Part shown: piece after piece, positions 42,582 through 50,726 of the stretch
Position numbering within the stretch: the stretch's first letter is position 1
Layout of the letters: every line of letters begins with the position of its first letter
Origin: Alphaproteobacteria bacterium
Lineage (GTDB): Bacteria > Pseudomonadota > Alphaproteobacteria > Sphingomonadales > JAKSBY01
DNA length: 64,000 nucleotides
Direction of reading: 5' to 3'
Assembly: GCA_021774625.1 (NCBI GenBank)
Contig: JAJFIV010000007.1
Coordinates: forward strand, 1-64,000
Translations under genes and position numbers: made by a program
Notes under the pieces: generated by a model
Told to the model about the DNA's origin: nothing
The model's database searches: none
Seen by the model: only the letters and a program-made list of their open reading frames with translations

Positions 42582-42881
42582 ATGAAACGGCTTCTTCTAA
42601 CCTCAGGCATATTTCTTGCGCTTTGCCAGACGGTCGGCGCGGCGGACGAAAAACAGTCAGATCCACCTGCCGTGAAAAATACAGCTTCTTTTCGGGGCAT
42701 TGAAATGAAGGCTCTCAATGCGAATAAGGGCGTTACCGATTGTCTGGCAGAAGAGCCCTGCAGGGATGCGAAAACGGTGCAGCGGACAAAAATGGCCCTT
42801 GCTCTGCTTTATTTGGGCATTCGCAATAATTGCGGCCAGCAGACCTGCAAGCTTCACGTCACAACGGTGAAACAGGAATAG
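42582..42881 (+). CDS. Small secreted hypothetical protein
   Basis: A 99-residue protein. A signal peptide (ending VGA-A, about 21) is followed by about 78 residues with four cysteines (CLAEEPC and CGQQTC), likely to form two disulfides in the periplasm. No family is recognised. It is divergent from the GTA operon and followed by a terminator at 42924. The upstream DNA is AT-rich; no classical promoter stands out. Confidence 0.65.
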   Translation: MKRLLLTSGIFLALCQTVGAADEKQSDPPAVKNTASFRGIEMKALNANKGVTDCLAEEPCRDAKTVQRTKMALALLYLGIRNNCGQQTCKLHVTTVKQE

Positions 42882-42923
42882 CCCGGCATCAGTCCCATGA
42901 AATTACTGGCGTCCCCTTGCCTT

Positions 42924-42950
42924 GAGAGCGCCTTCGGGCGCTCTTTTTTT
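42924..42950 (+). terminator. Rho-independent terminator
   Basis: GAGCGCC (926-932) and GGCGCTC (937-943) form a stem with a TTCG tetraloop, followed by seven T. It ends the rightward gene at 42582 and lies over the last codons of the frame-restored DUF6456 gene. Confidence 0.88.
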
Positions 42951-43670
42951 GCCCTCATAATGCTCCCGCAACCTCTGCAGTGCGATTCTCAACACAATTT
43001 TCGCCGAACCGTGATGGCCAGCCGAGCGTACGCTCGGCCTCTTCCAGCCCTTCTAGATGACAGCAGACCCTGATCAAAATATCGGACAGGTCGCTTCCCA
43101 CTGTCTGAACGGCCTTATCGAAGCGGCACTTGGCTGATATCTGCGTTTCCGTGGGATCCGCCTTTACAAATTGCCCCTTTTTTCCTGCCAACGAGGGAAG
43201 GGCGGTGTAGTTGCGCGTAACACTGGGTGCCAACTGCGCCAGTTCGAAATCAGTGCGCAGCCGCTCGCCGGCATCATAATAATCCTGGCTGATCAAAGGC
43301 TCACCGTCACGGCCTTTCCTTTTCAACAGCCATCCAAGGGGCGTTTCCGCAACATTTTTCCTCACCTTTTGCCAGGACCGTCCCTCTTTGATTTCAGTGG
43401 TGACAACCCGCCGATGCTGTTCGGCAAAAGGATTGACTATCACCCCGCCGCCCGGCCCGGCCGCCGTCTGCCTGGCATCCAGCCGCCGCATATAGGCACG
43501 GCCCATATCAGTCGCCACAAGCGCACCTTCACCCGCCTCAGCGACCAGTTCCATTCTCTGCAGTTGTTGAATCACATTTTCCGGAACGGCGAGGCTTCCT
43601 ATATAAACGCAGTCATCCCTGCGCCGAGTCGCCGCTTTTTGGGCTATAAGTTTGCGCAGGCACTTGTGAG

Positions 43671-44602
43671 TGTCCAACCCGAAACTAATTGAGTGATATC
43701 AGTGGTTTGTGATTCAATCGGATTGTCTATAATTCGAAGGAGATCACAATGGTCTGGACTGATATCACCCGCCCCCGATATGAACGCAAAACGGGACGTT
43801 ATGCAAGTGATTGCAGCGACAGGGAATGGCAATTAATTGAACCGTTTCTGCCGCTGGCGAAGCACATTGGCCGCCCGCGCACGACGCAGTTAAGGAATGT
43901 GTGGGATGCGATCCAGTATATGGCTTCCACGGGCTGCCAATGGGGTATGATCCCCAATGATTTTCCCCCGCCCTCCACGGTGCAGCGCTATTTCTATGAC
44001 TGGCGTGACAATGGCCTATTGCACCAGATCAATCATGCCCTGGTGATGGCGGCGCGTGAAGCGGGGGGCCGGGAGGCCTCACCAAGCGCTGGTGTCATTG
44101 ACAGCCAGAGCGTTAAAACCACGGAAAGCGGCGGCGTTTCGGGCTATGATGCCGGTAAGAAGATCAAGGGCCGCAAACGCCATATCGTCACCGATACGAT
44201 TGGTTTGCTGATCGGATTTGTCATTCATGCCGCCGACATCCAGGACCGTGACGGGGCAGTTCACGTGCTCCATTCAATCCGCCGCACACACCCGTGGCTG
44301 CGCCATGTCTTTGCGGATGGAGGTTATGCCGGGCCAAAACTGCGCGGAGTATTGGAAAAGATCGGTTGCTGGACAATGGAAATCGTCAAGCGATCCGATG
44401 CGGCAAACGGATTTGAAATCATCCCCCGCCGCTGGGTTGTCGAGCGCACTTTTGCCTGGCTCGGCCGGTGCCGCAGACTGGCAAAAGACTGGGAAAAATC
44501 AATCCTCTCAGCCGAAAGCTGGCTCCTCATCGCTCACATCAGGCTGGTAACAAGGCGCCTGGCAAGGTATTGAATCTATAGAAATAGTTTCGAGTCAGAC
44601 TC
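43671..44602 (+). mobile_element. IS5-family insertion sequence
   Basis: The 932-bp element carries one transposase gene. Inner ends are imperfect inverted repeats: GTCCAACCCGAAACTA at 43672-43687 and the reverse complement of 44585-44600 (GTCTGACTCGAAACTA), 13 of 16 matching. TGAG occurs just outside both ends (43667-43670 and 44603-44606), a likely target duplication; because both ends can also be read as GAG, the edges are uncertain by 3 bases. It interrupts the DUF6456 gene. No second copy is in the window. Confidence 0.87.
43749..44573 (+). CDS. IS5-family DDE transposase
   Basis: A 274-residue single-frame transposase. The N-terminus is a DUF4096-like segment (SDREWQLIEPFLP, GCQWGMIPNDFPPPSTV). 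The catalytic triad is visible: D in GVIDSQSVK, D in VFADGGYAG and E in WVVERTFAWL. AAGGAG lies about 7 bases before the ATG. It appears intact, so the element may still move. It reads opposite to the interrupted DUF6456 gene. Confidence 0.95.
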   Translation: MVWTDITRPRYERKTGRYASDCSDREWQLIEPFLPLAKHIGRPRTTQLRNVWDAIQYMASTGCQWGMIPNDFPPPSTVQRYFYDWRDNGLLHQINHALVMAAREAGGREASPSAGVIDSQSVKTTESGGVSGYDAGKKIKGRKRHIVTDTIGLLIGFVIHAADIQDRDGAVHVLHSIRRTHPWLRHVFADGGYAGPKLRGVLEKIGCWTMEIVKRSDAANGFEIIPRRWVVERTFAWLGRCRRLAKDWEKSILSAESWLLIAHIRLVTRRLARY

Positions 44603-44701
44603 TGAGAAAATGCAGATAATTTTTCATCATTACTTTGTTTTATTGAGTGTTTATTTACCATGCAGACTCCGTTTTTATCAATCATTAGGATCGTAAATTT
44701 A

Positions 44702-44736
44702 ACCTAATAGGTTATATATAAAATAACCCATTAGGT
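44702..44736. promoter_or_regulatory. Paired operator-like dyads
   Basis: Two sites of the form ACCTA-N-TAGGT lie at 44702-44712 (ACCTAATAGGT) and 44726-44736 (ACCCATTAGGT), their centres 24 bases apart. The larger segment is itself an inverted repeat (14 positions, 13 matching). It sits between the divergent DUF6456 start (44661) and the XRE gene (44803), in TA-rich DNA suited to overlapping promoters. It is the likely binding site of the XRE protein. Confidence 0.75.
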
Positions 44737-44802
44737 AAACCTCTTTTATTATCAGCTGAATTATGGTACTTCGCCCGAGAGTAAAATCGTTAGGATGGTG
44801 AT

Positions 44803-45378
44803 ATGCTGCAAAGCCGCTTAAGAGAAATCCGCAAAGCCAAGGGCCTGACCCTGCAGGAAGTTGCGGACAGGATCAAACCCCATGGCACAACCGCACAGAC
44901 CATCGGCCGCCTGGAAACGGGCCGGCGGACGCTGTCCGTCGAATGGATTGAACGGATTGCCGATGCACTTGACTGCGATCCATCAGCGCTTCTTGCTTTG
45001 CCCGAGGGCGGAGACCTGGAAATATCAGGTGATGTGTCCAAGGGTGGCTGTTTCGAAAAAAAAACCATGGGCACTCTTGCCTTGCGCCTCACCGCCAAGG
45101 ATTCTATCGCGCTTTATATTTCCGATGGCATGGGTCAATACCGGCCCGGTGATATTGTGGTCTGCAACCGTCTTGCTGAGGCTGATTTTTCCAAGGCGGA
45201 GGGTAGTGACAGCCTGATAATGACGGAAGGCGGCCGGCAGTATTTTGCCAAAATTGCCCGGGGTGGCAAAAAAGGCACATTCACTTTGTTGCCCCTCGCG
45301 GCATCGGGCAAGGTCATTCCCGACCGGATCCTGACAATGATTGCCCCGGCTGTCATGCTGTACCGGGACTTGTGCTAA
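44803..45378 (+). CDS. XRE-family regulator with S24-like domain lacking the catalytic serine
   Basis: A 191-residue CI-like regulator. An XRE helix-turn-helix is at 5-60 (LTLQEVADRIKPH, TIGRLETGRRTLS). The C-terminal S24/LexA-like domain has the fold signature SDGMGQYRPGDIVV at 107-120, where peptidases read GDSM: the serine is replaced by glycine (G109), so self-cleavage is unlikely. Lys150 is kept. It is divergent from the DUF6456 gene over the paired operators, and is the best candidate for a GTA repressor, possibly like Caulobacter RogA. That role is inferred. Confidence 0.82.
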   Translation: MLQSRLREIRKAKGLTLQEVADRIKPHGTTAQTIGRLETGRRTLSVEWIERIADALDCDPSALLALPEGGDLEISGDVSKGGCFEKKTMGTLALRLTAKDSIALYISDGMGQYRPGDIVVCNRLAEADFSKAEGSDSLIMTEGGRQYFAKIARGGKKGTFTLLPLAASGKVIPDRILTMIAPAVMLYRDLC

Positions 45379-45490
45379 CCTTTGGTGGAAAAGCCCGGCC
45401 TTGTCCGCAAATCCTGAGCACGCCACCCCTTTAGATCGCTTTACGCCGGGTTTGATTTACGATAGAAATAGAAGCGCAGGAGATGAGCGG

Positions 45491-47005
45491 ATGGTCGCCG
45501 ATATTGCCGCGCTATGTAAATTTATCCACGCCGCCCAGTGTGAACGGGGGCTTTCCGTCCTGTATCTGCAAGGCAAAAGGGCCGGTAACCTTAGAAAATT
45601 TGCCAACCAATCGCATGAAATGGATGATGCGTGGCAAAGAACCGAGAATAATTCAAACGGCCCCGGTCCTTTGGCTCAGATTGGCGCTCAGCTTCCTAAA
45701 ATCAGGGATTATCGCGCAAAGATTGCCGATGGAACCGCTGATCTTGCTGAGACATTCCGTTTTTATTCCGGCGAAATCATTGGCCCGGCAATAGACGCCG
45801 TGGCGGCCTATGCCTCCACCAACCCGGCCTACGATCCCGCACGGGTCAGTGCTTTCATCAATTTGCTGCACTGGAAGGAAAGGGCCGGCCAGGAACGCGC
45901 AGTGGGTGTTCTGATCGCGGACGGCGCCCAAGCCCCCAACGAAAATAACCGGCTGATTCACCTTATTTCGGAAATGGCCGGTTATGAACGCATGTTCCTC
46001 GCTCTGGCTGACGATACGCTCCGGCAGCATTATGAACGGTCTATTGGCGCGAAGCCGGCTTTTAAACAAATAGCCGGGATCGAGGAAGCTGTTTCCCGCG
46101 GCGGTACTGATAAGGTTTTGGCTGGAATTACGGCTGATGACTGGTTCGACCTTTTAAGCGCCAGAATGGATCTTTTGCAGACCCTTGCACTGGAATTTAT
46201 CACGCATTTGCCCGTACAATCCGGCCTGGCCGCAGCTGCCATCGACCCCGCCCTTTCACCAAACGTCACCGCACGGCTGGAGGATTTGAAAGCCCTGCCT
46301 TTGTTAAAGGGGTTGAATGCGGAATGCCTCCTCGCCGTATTGCAGGAAGCACGCCTGAATATTTATGACCGAGGCGCATTGATATTTATGCAGGGGGAGC
46401 CAGCGGATCGTTTTTATGTGGTTCTGGAAGGCTGGGTCAAGCTTTTGAAAGGCAATGCGGACGGCGACGAATCGGTGATTGAAGTGTTGACGTCCGGTGA
46501 TGGTCTCAGCGAAGTCGCAATTTTCCGCGACAGCTTTTACCCGGTCACCGCCGAGGCCGTGGAAAAGGCGGTCCTGATGTCCCTGCCTGCACACTGGGTC
46601 CGGGCCAGGATCAAGAAGGATAAGGATTTCGCCATCAATATGCTGGCCGCCGCCGCCAACCGGTCAAAATCCCTGATCAGCCAGTTTGAACAACTGACTC
46701 TGAAAAATGTCACCCAGAGGGTCGGCCGTTTTTTATTGAAGCAGTTTCTGGAAAGCGGCGCCGAAAAAACCCAGCTGAAGCTGCCGCTGGAAAAGTCGGT
46801 GATTGCCGCTTATCTCGGCATGAAGCCGGAAACCTTCTCCCGCACGTTGCAGGCGCTGCGCAATCAGGGCATTTCCATTGAAAAAAATGTGGTGACGCTT
46901 CCGGATGCGCTGGCGCTTTGCACCTATTGCGATATGGAACTGGCCGGGCGCTGCCCGCGCAGCAATACAGATGCCTGTCCTGATCCTGATTGCGCTTACA
47001 GTTAG
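45491..47005 (+). CDS. NIT-domain Crp/Fnr-type regulator with C-terminal cysteine cluster
   Basis: A 504-residue one-component regulator. Residues about 1-260 resemble the NIT nitrate/nitrite-sensing domain (FIHAAQCERGLSVLYLQG, ALLHWKERAGQERAVG-type motif LHWKERAGQERAVG). Then come a cyclic-nucleotide-binding fold (about 265-385) and a Crp helix-turn-helix (VIAAYLGMKPETFSRTLQAL). The last 30 residues hold six cysteines (CTYCDMELAGRC, CPDPDC), possibly a metal or iron-sulfur site. I start at the ATG at 45491 with AGGAGA 7 bases upstream. No nitrate genes are nearby. Confidence 0.85.
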   Translation: MVADIAALCKFIHAAQCERGLSVLYLQGKRAGNLRKFANQSHEMDDAWQRTENNSNGPGPLAQIGAQLPKIRDYRAKIADGTADLAETFRFYSGEIIGPAIDAVAAYASTNPAYDPARVSAFINLLHWKERAGQERAVGVLIADGAQAPNENNRLIHLISEMAGYERMFLALADDTLRQHYERSIGAKPAFKQIAGIEEAVSRGGTDKVLAGITADDWFDLLSARMDLLQTLALEFITHLPVQSGLAAAAIDPALSPNVTARLEDLKALPLLKGLNAECLLAVLQEARLNIYDRGALIFMQGEPADRFYVVLEGWVKLLKGNADGDESVIEVLTSGDGLSEVAIFRDSFYPVTAEAVEKAVLMSLPAHWVRARIKKDKDFAINMLAAAANRSKSLISQFEQLTLKNVTQRVGRFLLKQFLESGAEKTQLKLPLEKSVIAAYLGMKPETFSRTLQALRNQGISIEKNVVTLPDALALCTYCDMELAGRCPRSNTDACPDPDCAYS

Positions 47006-47263
47006 AGTATCCGTATTGAAGAACATGGCGACGAGGGTCGGCATATCCTCCGTTTTGCATTCCTGGCTCCGGACATCATCAAGCCACTCTCAACGGCCGG
47101 CAGCCAATCGGTCTGACGGCGGAGAAAATCGCAGGCAAACAGGAGAATTGCGCCGAAAACCGGCCAATCCGGTTCCCTTTCCGGCTCCAATATCCTGCCA
47201 ACCCTTTGAAATAAAAACACTCTTCCAGTGACCCGCGTAGTCTCCGGAAAGAGATGGACTGGG
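47006..47263. other. Gene-free interval before the tRNA
   Basis: These 258 bases lie between the NIT-Crp/Fnr gene and the convergent tRNA-Ser gene. I see no coding frame with family resemblance and no clear terminator. Short open frames on both strands overlap the tRNA and are not credible. Confidence 0.5.
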
Positions 47264-47353
47264 TGGCGGAGGGAGAGGGATTCGAACCCTCGGTACTGTT
47301 GCCAGTACAACGGTTTTCGAGACCGCCCCGTTCGACCACTCCGGCATCCCTCC
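47264..47353 (-). tRNA. tRNA-Ser (anticodon CGA)
   Basis: The minus strand folds as a 90-base class II tRNA. The acceptor stem is GGAGGGA with TCCCTCC, followed by G and an encoded CCA at 47264. The anticodon loop CTCGAAA gives CGA, reading UCG. A long variable arm (GTACTGGCAACAGTAC) marks a serine tRNA, and the T-arm reads GAGGGTTCGAATCCCTC. It converges on the NIT-Crp/Fnr gene and is divergent from rplU. Confidence 0.97.
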
Positions 47354-47475
47354 TTATCAGATGTCGCGGCAGAAAAGTCTGGCTCGAACGCGGGGCGGAC
47401 CCTACCTTAAGCGGTGTGGAATGCGCAAGGGCATATCGCAGCCCCCCTCGCCATGCAAAAAGCCTTGAAAACCGA

Positions 47476-47503
47476 TTGACAGCGGCAGTGCAATGGGTAT
47501 AGT
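47476..47503 (+). promoter_or_regulatory. Sigma-70 promoter of rplU-rpmA
   Basis: TTGACA (47476-47481) and TATAGT (47498-47503) are separated by 16 bases. Transcription would start near 47510 and give a leader of about 90 bases with a possible GGCGGGCGG / CCGCCC hairpin. A ribosomal protein operon with such a strong promoter fits expectation. Confidence 0.8.
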
Positions 47504-47602
47504 GCGCCCACTTTGGCGGGCGGAATTTCCGTGCCGCCCATTAGGTATTAAGGCCCGGCCGGTTGAAAGATCGGAGCCGGCACTAGCAAAACAGGTTGAG
47601 CC

Positions 47603-48193
47603 ATGTTCGCAGTCGTCAAAACAGGCGGTAAACAGTATAAGGTTGCCGAAAACGATATTATCGCCGTGGAAAAACTGGATGCCGAAACCGGCTCCACGGT
47701 TGAACTGAGCGATGTGCTGATGATAGGCGACGGCGACAAACCGAAGGTCGGCAGCGCCGCCCTGGATGGCATGAAGGTTTTTGCCGAAGTTCTGGAGCAG
47801 AAAAAAGACAAGAAGGTCATTGTTTTCAAGAAACAGCGCCGCCAGAATTACCGCCGCAAAAACGGCCACCGTCAGGCATTGACGGTTCTCAAAATCACCG
47901 GTATCGGCAGCGCCAAAAAGGCAGCGCCTAAAGCCACGGCGAAAAAAGACGCCGTAAAGCCTGACGCAAAGACAGCCGCAACGAAGGCCGCCGCCAAGCC
48001 GGCCACAAAGAAAGCAGAACCGAAAAAAGCCGCGCCCCCCAAAATGGCGGCGAAAAAACCGGCAGCGGTAAAAGCCAAAGCCCCGGCTAAAAAAGCCGCC
48101 GCCAAGAAACCGGCGGCAGCGGCGAAGGCAAAGACAGCAGCCAAACCCAAAGCGGCGGCAAAGCCTAAAACCAAGTCGAAGACGAAGGAGTAA
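47603..48193 (+). CDS. rplU: Ribosomal protein L21 with lysine-alanine tail
   Basis: A 196-residue 50S protein. The first 103 residues are a normal L21 ([33 protein letters not shown]). The remaining 90 are a repetitive K/A/P tail ([26 protein letters not shown]). Tails like this occur in some alphaproteobacteria and may contact rRNA or other polyanions. The GTA-embedded gene at 24275 has a similar tail, though the two proteins are otherwise unrelated. rpmA follows 5 bases later. Confidence 0.97.
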   Translation: MFAVVKTGGKQYKVAENDIIAVEKLDAETGSTVELSDVLMIGDGDKPKVGSAALDGMKVFAEVLEQKKDKKVIVFKKQRRQNYRRKNGHRQALTVLKITGIGSAKKAAPKATAKKDAVKPDAKTAATKAAAKPATKKAEPKKAAPPKMAAKKPAAVKAKAPAKKAAAKKPAAAAKAKTAAKPKAAAKPKTKSKTKE

Positions 48194-48198
48194 GGGAA

Positions 48199-48456
48199 AT
48201 GGCGCATAAAAAAGCCGGCGGCAGTTCAAGAAACGGCCGTGATTCAGCCGGACGCCGTTTGGGCGTCAAGAAGTATGGCGGCGAGCATGTCATTCCCGGC
48301 AATATCATTGTCCGCCAGCGCGGCACCAAATATTACGCCGGCGCCAATGTGGGCATGGGCAGGGATCATACGCTGTTTGCGCTGAGCGAAGGCAAGATCA
48401 AGTTTTCCAAGGGCCGGCAGGGCCGCTCCTTTGTGAATGTAGAGCCGTTGAACTAG
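48199..48456 (+). CDS. rpmA: Ribosomal protein L27
   Basis: An 85-residue L27 with the normal start [16 protein letters not shown], whose N-terminus reaches the peptidyl transferase centre, and [24 protein letters not shown] (key parts GVKKYGGE and IIVRQRGT). No N-terminal cleavage extension is visible. It is co-transcribed with rplU and ends at a terminator. Confidence 0.98.
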   Translation: MAHKKAGGSSRNGRDSAGRRLGVKKYGGEHVIPGNIIVRQRGTKYYAGANVGMGRDHTLFALSEGKIKFSKGRQGRSFVNVEPLN

Positions 48457-48490
48457 CGAAGACACTCGCACCGGCTGGGACAGTTTGAGA

Positions 48491-48520
48491 AGGGAATGGT
48501 GCGCCATTCCCTTTTTGTTT
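48491..48520 (+). terminator. Rho-independent terminator after rpmA
   Basis: AGGGAATGG (491-499) and CCATTCCCT (504-512) form a 9-bp stem with a TGCG loop, followed by TTTTGTTT. It separates rplU-rpmA from obgE, which needs its own promoter or read-through. Confidence 0.85.
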
Positions 48521-48549
48521 AGGCTTGGTATGACTGGAAATGCAGGATC

Positions 48550-49596
48550 ATGAAATTTCTCGATGAAGCAAAAATTTTTATCAAGTCCGGGCCGGGCGGT
48601 CAGGGCTGCATGAGCTTCCGGCGCGAGAAATATGTCGAGTTCGGCGGGCCCGATGGCGGTGATGGCGGGCGCGGCGGCCATATCTATGTGGAATGCGTCA
48701 ACAATCTTAACACCCTGATCGATTACCGTTACCAGCAGCATTTCAAGGCGCAGAAGGGCCGCCCGGGCATGGGCGCCAACTGTGCCGGCGCCGCGGGCAA
48801 GGATATTGTGCTGAAAGCCCCGGTCGGCACCCAGATTTTTGATGAAAGCCGGGAGTTTCTGCTGGCCGACCTGACGACCCCAGGCGAAAAAATTCTACTG
48901 CTGGAAGGCGGCCAAAGCGGGGCCGGCAACACCCGGTTCAAATCTTCCACAAACCGGGCGCCGCGCAAAACAACTCCAGGCGGCGAGGGTAAGGAAATGT
49001 GGATCTGGCTGAAGCTGAAGCTGATCGCCGATGCCGGCCTGGTCGGTCTGCCTAATGCCGGAAAATCGACCTTTCTTGCCGCCACCAGCCGGGCGCGGCC
49101 GAAAATCGCCGATTATCCCTTCACCACCCTGAAGCCCCAACTGGGCGTGGTCGGCGTCAATGACCGGGAATTTGTCCTGGCCGACATTCCCGGCCTGATC
49201 GAAGGCGCTCATCAGGGGATTGGCATCGGTGACAAATTTCTCGGCCATGTCGAGCGCTGTTCGGTTCTGTTCCATCTGGTCGATGCCACCTCGGAAGATG
49301 TTGCAGCGGATTATCAGACCGTACTGGGCGAAATGCAGGCTTACGGCATGGGACTGACCGATAAGCCGCAAATTATCGGCCTTAATAAATGTGACGCCCT
49401 GGCCGATGAGGAAATTGCAGAAAAGCTGGCGGTTTTGAAAGCGGCGGCGGATCATCCGGTCCTGCCCTTGTCCGGGGTCAGCAAAAAAGGTGTGCCTGAA
49501 GTGCTTTCGGCGCTTATCGGCTTCATCGAACAGCCGGAGAAAGCCGTTGAAGAAACGGCAATCCAGAAAGCCGACGCACCCTGGTCACCGCTATGA
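48550..49596 (+). CDS. obgE: GTPase ObgE/CgtA
   Basis: A 348-residue GTPase acting in 50S assembly and growth control. The Obg glycine-rich fold lies at 1-158 ([13 protein letters not shown]). The G domain has G1 [11 protein letters not shown]3 [11 protein letters not shown]4 NKCD and a G5 region. The C-terminal extension is short. It overlaps the proB start by 4 bases (ATGA), as in many proteobacteria. Confidence 0.98.
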   Translation: MKFLDEAKIFIKSGPGGQGCMSFRREKYVEFGGPDGGDGGRGGHIYVECVNNLNTLIDYRYQQHFKAQKGRPGMGANCAGAAGKDIVLKAPVGTQIFDESREFLLADLTTPGEKILLLEGGQSGAGNTRFKSSTNRAPRKTTPGGEGKEMWIWLKLKLIADAGLVGLPNAGKSTFLAATSRARPKIADYPFTTLKPQLGVVGVNDREFVLADIPGLIEGAHQGIGIGDKFLGHVERCSVLFHLVDATSEDVAADYQTVLGEMQAYGMGLTDKPQIIGLNKCDALADEEIAEKLAVLKAAADHPVLPLSGVSKKGVPEVLSALIGFIEQPEKAVEETAIQKADAPWSPL

Positions 49597-50726
49597 AACC
49601 CGCCCTTTTGTTGCGCGGTCCGGAACGCTGCCGCCGGATCGTGATCAAGGCCGGCTCCGCTCTGCTGGTGGACCGGGACACAAGAGGTCTGAAGGAGGAC
49701 TGGCTCGCAGCCCTGGCCATTGATATCGCAGAACTGATGGCGCGCCGGCAGGAAGTACTGATCGTTTCCTCCGGCGCCATCGGACTGGGTCTGGCCGGGA
49801 TTGAACTTGCAGGCTCAAAACCGCGGCTGGAAGACCGCCAGGCCGCGGCGGCGATTGGCCAGATCAGGCTGGCCCATGCCTACCAGACGGCTTTTGCCAC
49901 GCATGATATCAAGGTCGCGCAGATCCTGCTGACCATTGAGGATATGGAAGACCGCAGACGTTATCTCAATGCCCGCAACACTATTGAGACGCTCCTGAAA
50001 AACGGAATCCTGCCAGTGATCAATGAAAATGATACGGTCGCAACCTCTGAAATCCGTTTTGGCGATAATGACCGGCTGGCGGCCCGGGTTGCGCAGATGG
50101 CCGGTGCGGACTGCCTGATATTGCTCTCGGATATTGACGGGCTGTATACCGCCGATCCCAATCTTGACGCGAATGCGAAAAGAATAGAGCAGATTGAGGC
50201 CATTACCCGGGAAATTGAAATTCTGGCGGGGGCGCCATTTGAGGGCTCTATCGGATCCGGGGGCATGATAACCAAAATTTCCGCCGCAAAAACGGCCACG
50301 CAGGCGGGCTGCCAGATGGTAATCACCGATGGCAGGGCGCCCCACCCGATCCGGCGCTATCAAGAAAGCGGCATCGGCACGGTGTTTCTCGCCGCTAATG
50401 CCGCGGCCAGTAAACGCAAACAATGGCTAAGCGCACGATTATCGCCGGCAGGCGCGATCCTGATCGATCCTGGCGCGGTGCAGGCGCTGACAACAGGCGC
50501 CAGCCTTTTGCCGGCAGGAGTGAACGGGGTAGAGGGCGTTTTTTCCCCGGGCGATCTGATCCAGATACTGGATGCTGAAAAAAACCCGGTCGGTCAGGGC
50601 ATAACGGCTTATTCCAGCGAGGCGCTTGGCCGTATAAAAGGTCACAAAACCCATGAAATTCCGACGATCCTTGGCTATGCTGGCCGCGAAGCGGTCATTC
50701 ACCGGGACGATCTGGTATTGATATGA
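49593..50726 (+). CDS. proB: Glutamate 5-kinase
   Basis: This 377-residue kinase phosphorylates glutamate, the first step of proline synthesis, and is feedback-inhibited by proline. The amino-acid kinase domain (to about 265) shows [37 protein letters not shown] and [10 protein letters not shown]-terminal PUA domain follows from about 280 ([12 protein letters not shown]). It is coupled to obgE upstream and to proA downstream by 4-base overlaps. Confidence 0.97.
   Translation: MKPALLLRGPERCRRIVIKAGSALLVDRDTRGLKEDWLAALAIDIAELMARRQEVLIVSSGAIGLGLAGIELAGSKPRLEDRQAAAAIGQIRLAHAYQTAFATHDIKVAQILLTIEDMEDRRRYLNARNTIETLLKNGILPVINENDTVATSEIRFGDNDRLAARVAQMAGADCLILLSDIDGLYTADPNLDANAKRIEQIEAITREIEILAGAPFEGSIGSGGMITKISAAKTATQAGCQMVITDGRAPHPIRRYQESGIGTVFLAANAAASKRKQWLSARLSPAGAILIDPGAVQALTTGASLLPAGVNGVEGVFSPGDLIQILDAEKNPVGQGITAYSSEALGRIKGHKTHEIPTILGYAGREAVIHRDDLVLI

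Larger units (their letters stand above)
42903..44661 (-). pseudogene. DUF6456 protein gene broken by an IS and a frameshift (candidate GTA activator)
   Basis: The main part (43670 down to 42955) encodes a DUF6456 domain: PLGWLLKRKGRDGEPLIS, AGERLRTDFELAQLAPSVT and LSDILIRVCCHLEGLEEAER. Across the IS, 44661-44603 begins with ATG (GGAG 5 bases upstream) and encodes VNKHSIKQSNDEKLSAFS. Removing the IS and one TGAG copy joins it in frame with HKCLRKLIAQK. At 43007-43008 one extra base shifts the 3' end; without it the protein would end SAKIVLRIALQRLREHYEG, the usual DUF6456 terminus, at 42903. Such domains occur in GafA-type GTA activators as I recall. As it stands the gene is doubly inactivated, though a truncated product remains possible. 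Confidence 0.82.

Noticed and set aside
43668-43677. TTG start for the DUF6456 protein inside the IS end
   Set aside because: It uses bases of the IS end; the restored upstream ATG with GGAG is a better original start.
47402-48229. Leftward frame of 275 codons over rplU
   Set aside because: Mirror image of the L21 tail repeats and promoter region; the tRNA, rplU and its promoter explain the region.
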